Shown: in pieces, positions 6,224 through 11,200 of the stretch
Layout: each line of letters opens with the position of its first letter
Numbering within the stretch: the first letter of the stretch is position 1
Source: CAYMUN01 sp964440265
GTDB taxonomy: Bacteria; Patescibacteriota; Saccharimonadia; Saccharimonadales; UBA4665
Assembly: GCA_964440265.1 (NCBI GenBank)
Contig: CAYTRU010000033.1
Span: forward strand, 1 to 11,200
Direction: 5' to 3'
DNA: 11,200 bases
Notes under the pieces: model-generated
Database searches by the model: none
What the model saw: only the letters and a program-made list of their open reading frames with translations
What the model was told of the DNA's origin: nothing
Made by a program: the position numbers and the translations under genes

Positions 6224-6853
6224 TTATTCCTCTTGTTCCGATAGCAAGTTGTGCAGATCCACCAGCACTTGTTTTTTGGCATTCATGATACTGACTGCGA
6301 AACGATCATTGATCGCTTGTCGATACTGAAAGTCTGGCAGGCTCATAACGGTGTAGCGGATGCTCTTGCTCTCGTTGCTCTCGAGTTCTGCGATGTGTTT
6401 CTGTAAGGCATTAGGGTTGACCTCGCCGACCAGCAAGAAATCAATGCCGGTGCTGTCGTCACGAGTAAATTGGCCCGTATAAACCGCTAAGTCTACGTGG
6501 CCCACTGACCGCAAATCAACTGCGGGAACTGCTGGCTCAGCCTTGTCTGCAGCAGCTGCAGCAGCCGTACCACCCGCTTTTTTCACCGTTTTTTTAACGC
6601 CGCCGCCAAAAATCTGTTGGAGCGGTTCGTAGTACTTATACTTCTGGTTGACTTCATAGTAGAGCTTGTTGTTGGTGTTTTCGGAGGTAATAATACCGAT
6701 GCTCAGTAGATTACTGAGCTCACGGCGGACAGAATTAATCTGTTCATCTATCTTTCGAGTAATCTCTCGGACAAAGTATGAACGGTTTGGATTGCTATAG
6801 AATAGCTGTAGTAATTTAACTCGTGTTTTTGACCCAAAGAGTTGCTCAATCAT
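6224..6853 (-). CDS. Winged-helix protein with degenerate nucleotidyltransferase-like domain
   Basis: This 209-residue protein starts with an ArsR/MarR-like winged helix (about 1-75): FGSKTRVKLLQLFYSNPNRS, then helix-turn-helix VREITRKIDEQINSVRREL and a wing ending NNKLYYEVN. A Lys/Ala-rich linker (about 83-112) follows. The C-terminal part (about 118-200) resembles a minimal nucleotidyltransferase fold. TGQFTRDDSTGIDFLLVGE (126-144) sits where active enzymes have G-S...D-x-D, but the first Asp of DxD is replaced by Gly, so catalysis is unlikely. It is probably a DNA-binding regulator whose tail senses or binds something. Target genes are unknown; its own operon is one possibility. A promoter lies directly against its ATG, so it may also be made separately as a leaderless mRNA. 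Confidence 0.75.
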   Translation of the reverse strand: MIEQLFGSKTRVKLLQLFYSNPNRSYFVREITRKIDEQINSVRRELSNLLSIGIITSENTNNKLYYEVNQKYKYYEPLQQIFGGGVKKTVKKAGGTAAAAAADKAEPAVPAVDLRSVGHVDLAVYTGQFTRDDSTGIDFLLVGEVNPNALQKHIAELESNESKSIRYTVMSLPDFQYRQAINDRFAVSIMNAKKQVLVDLHNLLSEQEE

Positions 6854-6859
6854 GTTGCT

Positions 6860-6888
6860 AGTGTAGCAAACTATAGTTCACTTGACTA
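6860..6888 (-). promoter_or_regulatory. Internal operon promoter abutting the winged-helix gene
   Basis: On the minus strand TAGTCA (6888-6883) and TACACT (6865-6860) are 17 bases apart, with TG one base before the -10 (TGC-TACACT). Six bases separate the -10 from the ATG, so the predicted start of transcription is the A of the start codon. No Shine-Dalgarno is present. Confidence 0.55.
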
Positions 6889-6890
6889 GC

Positions 6891-7772
6891 TTAAGTCTTC
6901 AAAAAGGTTGTTATGATGTCTACAGTTTCTTGCCAATTAACAGGGGTAGTGAGCCAATGAATACTTTTGTTACGCTTAAACCAGGTACGTTGACGCTTGG
7001 CGAGGTCTAGGGTAGCTTTAATGATCTTTGTGCGGGCTATTTCGTAGCTTTCATTGCCCTCAAAGTATCCCCGCCATTGGGCATAGGCTATGCCCTTCAG
7101 CGCCTCACAATCCCAGCCATACTGCTCGACTAAAGCTCGGACTTCATCTTCTAATCCAGAGGCCAACATAGTGTCGACTCGTTCAGTAATCCGCCGCTTC
7201 AGCTCGTCAGAGTCAGTCTTTAAGCCTAAAATGAAAGTATTCGCGCGTAAGGCTTGCTTGGTAGGTTGGGCCCCATTTGTCTCGATCAGCCGGATTAATC
7301 GCCGCTTATTTCGGATATCGATACCGTCAAGCTGTAAGTCGAGATCAGCAATCTTTTGCAGTAGCGCTGCATGGCTGAGCTGATTCAGAGCTTGTCTATC
7401 AGCACGGTCACCGCCTGGCAGGAAGCCATAATCGTATATAACACCGTCGACATAGAGGCCTGTACCGCCGACCATAATCGGCAACTTTCCTCTGTTTGTG
7501 ATATCGATGATGGCTTGGTTAGCTAGATGCTTAAAGACGGCAGCCGTAAAATCCTCGTCTGGCCCCGCCACATCTAGCAAGTGGTGTCGCACGAGTGTCT
7601 GTTCTGCCATGGTAGGTTTAGCCGTTCCGATATCCACCTCTCGTCGTACTGTCCACGAATCAGCACAAATAATCTCGCCGTCAAATTTCTGTGCCAACTT
7701 GATACTCAGCGCTGTCTTTCCCGACGCCGTCTCGCCGACAAGCACCAACAGCGGCGTTTGCAGATTAGCCAT
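6891..7772 (-). CDS. miaA: tRNA dimethylallyltransferase
   Basis: MiaA transfers a dimethylallyl group to N6 of A37 in tRNAs that read codons starting with U, improving decoding. This 293-residue protein has the P-loop GETASGKT (13-20), the DSWTVRREVDIGTAKPT segment (38-54) containing the expected Asp-Ser and DIGTAKPT, HHLLD (63-67), VGGTGLYVDG (101-110) and a C-terminal QRTWFKRN. In the usual DSMQVYR motif the Gln and Tyr are Thr and Arg here. It is slightly shorter than E. coli MiaA (316). The ATG at 7772 is chosen over a TTG one codon upstream; GAGG lies 7 bases upstream. It overlaps the end of the alkyltransferase-like gene by 8 bases, so translation is likely coupled. A 37-base gap follows before the winged-helix gene. 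Confidence 0.93.
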   Translation of the reverse strand: MANLQTPLLVLVGETASGKTALSIKLAQKFDGEIICADSWTVRREVDIGTAKPTMAEQTLVRHHLLDVAGPDEDFTAAVFKHLANQAIIDITNRGKLPIMVGGTGLYVDGVIYDYGFLPGGDRADRQALNQLSHAALLQKIADLDLQLDGIDIRNKRRLIRLIETNGAQPTKQALRANTFILGLKTDSDELKRRITERVDTMLASGLEDEVRALVEQYGWDCEALKGIAYAQWRGYFEGNESYEIARTKIIKATLDLAKRQRTWFKRNKSIHWLTTPVNWQETVDIITTFLKT

Positions 7773-8124
7773 CAAGCAACCTCAGTTGAGCGTTGCTGGG
7801 CTCCTCATCGGGCGGCCACCAGAGTAATTGTTCAACTGCTACACGATAATCCTCAGTAACTTTCATCCCCTCAGCCTCCAGAACCTGTTTATGGCCACTC
7901 CGGCCTCCAGGATAACCAGAAGCTAGCCCGCCCTGCTTGTTGACGACCCGTTGCCATGGCAGATCAGGATCACCGAAGTGCGCAATGCCACCGACTATAC
8001 GAGCAGCTCGAGCATTGCCACATAATGCCGCCAATTGCCCGTAGGTCATGACCCGCCCCGGAGGAATCTGAGCTACCAGCGCCTCCACCCGCTCTCGAAA
8101 ACCTGGTTCGATTGGTTCATCCAT
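7765..8124 (-). CDS. Alkyltransferase-like (ATL) DNA-binding protein, MGMT homologue
   Basis: This 119-residue protein is a single DNA-binding domain of the O6-methylguanine-DNA methyltransferase family. TYGQLAALCGNARAARIVGG (27-46) is the helix-turn-helix and recognition region, including the Arg of the ARIVG motif that flips the damaged base. The active-site PCHR of true methyltransferases is PWQRV (56-60). Cys is replaced by Trp, as in ATL proteins, so it cannot accept the alkyl group and His is also changed to Gln. In other organisms ATLs bind O6-alkylguanine and pass it to nucleotide excision repair. There is no N-terminal Ada domain. The start has AGGAGA 7 bases upstream. It follows thrS by 18 bases and overlaps miaA by 8. 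Confidence 0.9.
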   Translation of the reverse strand: MDEPIEPGFRERVEALVAQIPPGRVMTYGQLAALCGNARAARIVGGIAHFGDPDLPWQRVVNKQGGLASGYPGGRSGHKQVLEAEGMKVTEDYRVAVEQLLWWPPDEEPSNAQLRLLDG

Positions 8125-8142
8125 AGTCTTTCTCCTATGGTT

Positions 8143-10005
8143 TTACAGTGAAGTTTTCAATACTCGCGCCTTGGCTTCGTTGGCTACGGTTCCTAGGAAT
8201 TCTGCTAGACCTAAGGTGACGGGAGCATCGATGACGACCATGTCTTTACGGATACGCGGCGTGACTTGGCTAGTGGCAACTTCCTTGTCGCCAACCACGA
8301 GGGTATACGGGACTTTGGCCAATTCGGCAACGCGAATCTTTTTACCGACTGATTCGTTGGAGTTATCGACACTCAGACGGAGATGTAACTTTTGAGCCTC
8401 TTCTAGGACTTTTTGGGCAAATGCCACTGTCGTCTCTTCTTGATTGACGGTAATGAGTCGCACTTGCTCCGGCGCTACCCAGATAGGAAAGCGGCCGGCC
8501 GTATGCTCGATGTATACCGACAAAAACCGCTCTATAGAGCCCATGAGAGCACAGTGAATCATGACCGGCTGCTGTTTGCTGCCATCTTCGGCAACATATG
8601 TAAGGCCAAACCGCTCTGGTTGCACGAAATCAAGCTGGACAGTAGCCACTTGGTGCTCCCGGCCAATCGCATCGGTGGCCATGAAGTCAATCTTCGGCCC
8701 GTAGAAAGCCGCTTCTCCCTCTTGTTCGAAATAGTCTAGGGCGTTGGCAATTACGGCTTTTTTGAGCTGCTCCTGGGTAGTTTGCCAGAGTTCCAGCGAT
8801 CCCAGGTAGGCATCACTATCATCGCGGTAGCTGAGGCGTACCCGGAGCGCCATATCGACTGTGCTATATAGCTCATTTGCCGCTTCTAGCAGATTATTTA
8901 GCTCGCTTTCGATCTGATCTTCGCGACAATACACATGACTATCATCTTGGGTTGCCGATCGAACGCGATTTAAGCCGCCCAGTTCCCCACTTTTTTCATC
9001 CCGGTAGATGGTAGTCGTTTCCAGATATCTAATCGGCATATCACGGTAGCTGCGAGGCTGAGAGACGTATATCTGATTATGATGCGGGCAATTCATCGGC
9101 TTCATTGCGAATTTATCAGAAGTCTCCTGGCTCTCCACTAGAAACAACTCGTCACCGAATTTGTCCCAGTGGCCTGAGACCTTATATAAATCGGTTTTCG
9201 TAATATGCGGAATCCAGACTTTCTGAAAGCCATAGCGCTGTCGAAGTTGATTGGAAAAAGTGGTCAGCTCTTCGCGCAGCACTGTACCACGCGGCGTAAA
9301 CATCGGCAGCCCGGAACCAACCAGATCAGAAAAGATAAACAGATCTAATTCCTGACCCAGTTTACGGTGATCACGCTTACGCGCTTCCTCTAGCATAGCC
9401 AAGTGCTGGCGCAGTTCCTTGTCGCTGGCGAAAGCCATGCCGTACAGCCGCTGCATCTGAGGATTTTTCTCATTACCACGCCAGTAAGCTCCGGCCACCC
9501 GCATCAGTTTAAAGGCACCTGCCTTCCCCGTTGATGCAATATGTGGACCACGACAGAGATCAGTGAAGTTACCGTTTTTGTAGAATGACACGCTAGTCAC
9601 TGCAGCGTCTCCTGCGGCAATCGTTCCGAGTTCGGCATCATCTAGGTCTTTGGCAATGGTGGTGCCAGCTCGTTTTAGGTCATTGAGCAGTTCTTGTTTA
9701 TAGGGTTGCTGAACCTCTTCGGCCCAAGCGATAGCTTCATCAATCGGCCGCTCAAAGCGTTCAAAAACCTGGTCAGCTTCAATGATTTTGCGCATCTCGG
9801 CTTCAATCTTCTCAAAGTCGTCCTCGGACACTTTAGTCTCACCTAGGTCAATATCGTAATAAAAGCCGTGCTCCACCACCGGCCCCACACCAAACTTGGC
9901 CTGCGGCCAGAGCTGCTGCACAGCCGTCGCCATGATGTGCGCCAGCGAGTGGCGCATCGCTGACAACTGGTCGACTTGTTCGGACTGGTTGGATTGGTCG
10001 GCCAT
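8143..10005 (-). CDS. thrS: Threonyl-tRNA synthetase without TGS domain
   Basis: ThrRS charges tRNA-Thr in the cytoplasm. Reading from the ATG at 10005 gives 620 residues. The editing domain comes first, with HSLAH (19-23) and CRGPH (151-155), the metal-independent editing motifs. The class II catalytic core follows: motif 1 around PMFTPRGTVLREEL (234-247), MNCPHH (304-309), motif 2 around TIYRDEKSGELGG (332-344), and motif 3 in MIHCALMGSIERF (482-494). Expected zinc ligands Cys306, His357 and His484 are present. The anticodon-binding domain is about 512-620. The N-terminal TGS domain of E. coli ThrRS is absent. The residue after His484 is Cys where most have Arg. ATG 10005 is chosen because GGAG lies 7 bases upstream. 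An ATG at 10038 lies against the leader terminator and lacks a ribosome binding site. It heads a five-gene operon under a T-box-like leader. Confidence 0.96.
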   Translation of the reverse strand: MADQSNQSEQVDQLSAMRHSLAHIMATAVQQLWPQAKFGVGPVVEHGFYYDIDLGETKVSEDDFEKIEAEMRKIIEADQVFERFERPIDEAIAWAEEVQQPYKQELLNDLKRAGTTIAKDLDDAELGTIAAGDAAVTSVSFYKNGNFTDLCRGPHIASTGKAGAFKLMRVAGAYWRGNEKNPQMQRLYGMAFASDKELRQHLAMLEEARKRDHRKLGQELDLFIFSDLVGSGLPMFTPRGTVLREELTTFSNQLRQRYGFQKVWIPHITKTDLYKVSGHWDKFGDELFLVESQETSDKFAMKPMNCPHHNQIYVSQPRSYRDMPIRYLETTTIYRDEKSGELGGLNRVRSATQDDSHVYCREDQIESELNNLLEAANELYSTVDMALRVRLSYRDDSDAYLGSLELWQTTQEQLKKAVIANALDYFEQEGEAAFYGPKIDFMATDAIGREHQVATVQLDFVQPERFGLTYVAEDGSKQQPVMIHCALMGSIERFLSVYIEHTAGRFPIWVAPEQVRLITVNQEETTVAFAQKVLEEAQKLHLRLSVDNSNESVGKKIRVAELAKVPYTLVVGDKEVATSQVTPRIRKDMVVIDAPVTLGLAEFLGTVANEAKARVLKTSL

Positions 10006-10210
10006 GATTTTGCTCCATGATCTGTTTGGTTGATACATAAAAAAACGCCTAGATGCACTACTCTGTTACGGTAATTCATCCTCAGCGTCTCGGCCCTGCG
10101 TTTTCATATACAGGAGGTTCCACCTCGACATTCACTCTTGCGACTTTCGGTAACGTCGGTCGTCGCCACACCTACGGAGCTCCATGGTTGGTGAATCCAC
10201 GTCTCTGCTC
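10006..10210 (-). promoter_or_regulatory. Candidate T-box riboswitch leader of thrS
   Basis: The roughly 205-base thrS leader carries GGUGGAACC, an exact match to the GGUGGNACC core of T-box leaders. UGGAACC (10122-10116) sits as a seven-base bulge between two helices. GUCGAGG (10129-10123) pairs with CCGAGAC (10093-10087) through GUC/GAC, a tandem G-A step and GG/CC; UCCUG (10115-10111) pairs with CAGGG (10098-10094). This is the T-box antiterminator plan, whose bulge pairs with the CCA end of an uncharged tRNA. UGGA would suit a tRNA with discriminator U, as known for many bacterial tRNA-Thr. A terminator follows. A 6-bp helix (10191-10196 with 10130-10135) could close an upstream domain, but I could not assign Stem I details or a Thr specifier codon. 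The core could also form a simple GAGG/CCUC hairpin, so this stays a candidate. Confidence 0.6.
10039..10104 (-). terminator. Conditional terminator in the thrS leader
   Basis: A run of seven T's on the minus strand (10045-10039) is preceded by GCG. AAAACGC (10104-10098) pairs with GCGTTTT (10048-10042). Alternatively a nearer stem forms from AGACGC (10090-10085) and GATG (10080-10077) with CATC and GGCGTTT. Both use bases of the antiterminator 3' strand, so the two structures exclude each other, as in transcriptional T-box leaders. Confidence 0.6.
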
Positions 10211-10216
10211 TTTCTC

Positions 10217-10225
10217 AGTATACCA
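10217..10225 (-). promoter_or_regulatory. Extended -10 promoter of the thrS operon
   Basis: On the minus strand TGG-TATACT, hexamer 10222-10217, gives a predicted start near 10210. No clear -35 is seen at 17 bases (TAGCAC). It points away from the TGC-TATACT promoter of the divergent gene; the two -10 hexamers are 21 bases apart, so polymerase could not occupy both at once. Confidence 0.55.
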
Positions 10226-10240
10226 TCACCGTCAGACGGG

Positions 10241-10249
10241 TGCTATACT
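10241..10249 (+). promoter_or_regulatory. Extended -10 promoter abutting the small membrane protein gene
   Basis: TGC-TATACT (10241-10249) lies six bases before the ATG at 10256. Seven bases past the hexamer is exactly the A of the start codon, predicting a leaderless mRNA. There is no -35 match and no Shine-Dalgarno between promoter and start. Confidence 0.6.
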
Positions 10250-10255
10250 GGCGGC

Positions 10256-10627
10256 ATGGATGATGATCGGCCTAAAGTAGCTGCCTGGAATTATGACACT
10301 GCAAACGACCCCACCTTTGACCCAACCGCCCAGCCACCAGCCACTTACTCCTCAGCAACCGCTGACAATATGCTTCGTGACACCACCACCCATTTCAGAA
10401 CCAAGTGGTTGCTTCGTTCATCAGTACTAACAGTCATAGCCATAGTGATCTGGTTTGTCAGTCCACCCCTGGGCCTTCTGGCCGCCGCTGGTATCTGTTT
10501 TAATCTGACACGCGTCATTGCTCTAGATAATGCGTCCCCTTCAAAAATAAGCGGTGTCATTGCGACTAGCCTAGTCGGACTGACATTTGTCGTCTTCGCC
10601 ATTTTGTATTTCATCCACCACAACTAG
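10256..10627 (+). CDS. Small integral membrane protein, 123 residues
   Basis: No specific family is recognised. The first 48 residues are polar and rich in Asp, Thr, Ala and Pro (WNYDTANDPTFDPTAQPP). Hydrophobic segments follow at about 51-69, 71-90 and 99-120, giving two or three membrane spans with a Pro-Pro break at 70-71. The layout resembles the small DUF4190-like membrane proteins of this kind of bacterium, but that is only an impression. The ATG at 10256 is chosen because its promoter lies immediately upstream. A longer frame from ATG 10184 would have to be read through that promoter, although GGAG lies 4 bases before it. The gene is divergent from thrS and is followed by the terminator at 10825-10873. 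Confidence 0.75.
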   Translation: MDDDRPKVAAWNYDTANDPTFDPTAQPPATYSSATADNMLRDTTTHFRTKWLLRSSVLTVIAIVIWFVSPPLGLLAAAGICFNLTRVIALDNASPSKISGVIATSLVGLTFVVFAILYFIHHN

Positions 10628-10652
10628 GGCAATACTTTAGCTTTCCTCAAAA

Positions 10653-10723
10653 CCCCCAGCAACAAACATACTGCGCCAGTTGTGTGGCCGATGGCCATCA
10701 ATCTGTACTAGCTATGCTGGGGG
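10653..10723. other. Long inverted repeat with internal hairpins
   Basis: CCCCCAGC (10653-10660) pairs perfectly with GCTGGGGG (10716-10723) across 55 bases. Inside are ACTG-CGC-CAGT (10670-10680) and TGGCC-GAT-GGCCA (10685-10697). This could be a 71-nt cloverleaf-like RNA domain in the 3' untranslated region of the membrane protein gene. It lacks a T-loop, so it is not a tRNA, and no T-run follows. Confidence 0.4.
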
Positions 10724-10730
10724 AAAGGGG

Positions 10731-10767
10731 TTATTAATTATTATGAAACTTTCATAATAATTAATAA
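10731..10767. repeat. 37-bp perfect AT-rich palindrome
   Basis: Two 18-base arms (left arm TTATTAATTATTATGAAA) are perfect reverse complements around the single base at 10749. Except for one G or C per arm plus the centre base, it is all A/T. It may be a protein-binding operator or extrude as a cruciform. It lacks the GC stem of an intrinsic terminator. Confidence 0.9.
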
Positions 10768-10824
10768 GGTCTGGCAGTGTATAGGTAGGGGTTTGAGATT
10801 CAGGTTTCTTAAGCTTAGAAAATC

Positions 10825-10873
10825 AAAAAAGCGGTTAAATGATCTCGCAAGTCATTCAACCGCTTTGTTTTTG
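10825..10873. terminator. Bidirectional intrinsic terminator
   Basis: AAAGCGGTT (10828-10836) pairs with AACCGCTTT (10858-10866). After an A/C mismatch, AATGA (10838-10842) pairs with TCATT (10852-10856), making a 14-bp stem. A T-run follows on the plus strand (10868-10872), and an A-run precedes it (10825-10830), so it works in both directions. It lies about 200 bases past the membrane protein gene. Confidence 0.85.
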
Positions 10874-11125
10874 AGAGAAAACAATCTCGACAAAACCTCG
10901 CCTCACTGCAGTACTATAGCAAGGTTAGTATTATAAGGCTAGCCTATTTATGCTGTAATTCCTACATACCTATGTGGGGATAACTAATATCGTATAACGT
11001 CACAGGTGGTGTCAGCCTTCATGCCGGTTCTTCCTTTCCCCCTGAGAAGCTTGCGTAAGACAGCAAATTCCTGTAAGTTATAATCTGTTAGCATAGGGTG
11101 AAGGACACTTCGTTCGTATCTACAA
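10874..11125. other. Gene-free stretch upstream of tRNA-Val
   Basis: I see no coding frame with a ribosome binding site here. A perfect TATAAT (11079-11084) with AAGACA 16 bases upstream (11057-11062) is the best promoter for the tRNA that follows; transcription would start near 11091, about 58 bases before the mature tRNA. A small inverted repeat ACATA-CC-TATGT lies between. Nothing else is recognised. Confidence 0.5.
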
Positions 11126-11144
11126 AACAGTCCACCGGACTGTT
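11126..11144 (+). other. Hairpin in the tRNA-Val precursor leader
   Basis: AACAGTCC-ACC-GGACTGTT forms a perfect 8-bp stem with a 3-base loop, ending 4 bases before the mature tRNA 5' end. There is no T-run, so it is not a terminator. It could shape precursor processing by RNase P. Confidence 0.6.
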
Positions 11145-11148
11145 GCGA

Positions 11149-11200
11149 GGGCGATTAGCTCATTTGGCTAGAGCGCCGCATTGACGTTGCGGAGGTGAGA
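11149..11200 (+). tRNA. tRNA-Val (anticodon GAC), 3' part outside the window
   Basis: The 5' 52 bases fold as a tRNA: acceptor strand GGGCGAT, TA, D stem GCTC/GAGC with loop ATTTGGCTA, and anticodon stem CCGCA/TGCGG with loop TTGACGT. Anticodon GAC reads Val codon GTC. The variable region begins AGGTG; the T arm and 3' acceptor strand lie beyond 11200. Confidence 0.93.

Noticed and set aside
10006..10038. ATG at 10038 as thrS start
   Set aside because: It directly follows the terminator T-run and lacks a ribosome binding site, while the ATG at 10005 has GGAG at 7 bases.
10184..10255. Longer start for the small membrane protein at 10184
   Set aside because: A strong extended -10 promoter lies between the two ATGs, so the transcript would begin at 10256. 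The GGAG before 10184 leaves some doubt.
10653..10723. A tRNA in the 71-base inverted-repeat domain
   Set aside because: The length and closing helix suggest it, but there is no GTTCRA-type T-loop and no D-arm.

Overview
The window looks like a chromosomal stretch of a small-genome Candidate Phyla Radiation bacterium. Candidatus Saccharibacteria (TM7) is my best guess, as an inference from gene style: small housekeeping proteins, a winged-helix protein with a degenerate nucleotidyltransferase-like tail, a metallo-beta-lactamase-fold protein without its metal motif, a YggT-family protein, a short L28 and several proteins I do not recognise. The standard code fits, with TAA, TAG and TGA read as stops. 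No mobile element, CRISPR array, rRNA or phage gene is visible. One scaffold gap of ten Ns lies at 3673-3682.

Layout. 21-434 (-) is a YggT-family membrane protein. 853-2100 (+) is an unrecognised 415-residue membrane-associated protein behind a 418-base gene-free stretch with hairpins and a candidate promoter. 2142-2217 (-) is tRNA-Pro(GGG) with its own promoter. 2304-3593 (-) is a protein with four C-terminal TPRs. 3594-3891 holds the gap and a run of hairpins. 3892-4524 (-) is an M50 site-2-protease-like membrane peptidase. 4669-5277 (-) is an unknown proline-rich protein, divergent from rpmB (L28) at 5390-5593 (+). From 10005 down to 5597 (-) runs a probable operon: thrS, an alkyltransferase-like gene, miaA, a winged-helix gene and a metallo-beta-lactamase-fold gene. 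It ends convergently with rpmB, and its terminator lies inside rpmB. 10256-10627 (+) is a small membrane protein, divergent from thrS. A 521-base gene-free region with a bidirectional terminator and a 37-bp perfect palindrome leads to the 5' part of tRNA-Val(GAC), cut by the window end.

How it works together. The operon joins charging of tRNA-Thr, tRNA A37 modification (MiaA) and an alkylation-damage sensor with two degenerate-enzyme proteins of unknown role. The most interesting item is the thrS leader. It contains a T-box core (UGGAACC) inside a foldable antiterminator, followed by a competing terminator ending in seven T's just before the start codon, so thrS is probably switched on by uncharged tRNA-Thr. 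I could not assign Stem I or the specifier codon. A second theme is that four genes (10256, 4524, 6853, 3593) have a -10 element placed so that transcription should start 0-2 bases before the start codon. Three of these share TGC-TA(T/C)ACT, which suggests leaderless mRNAs beside genes with ordinary Shine-Dalgarno leaders.
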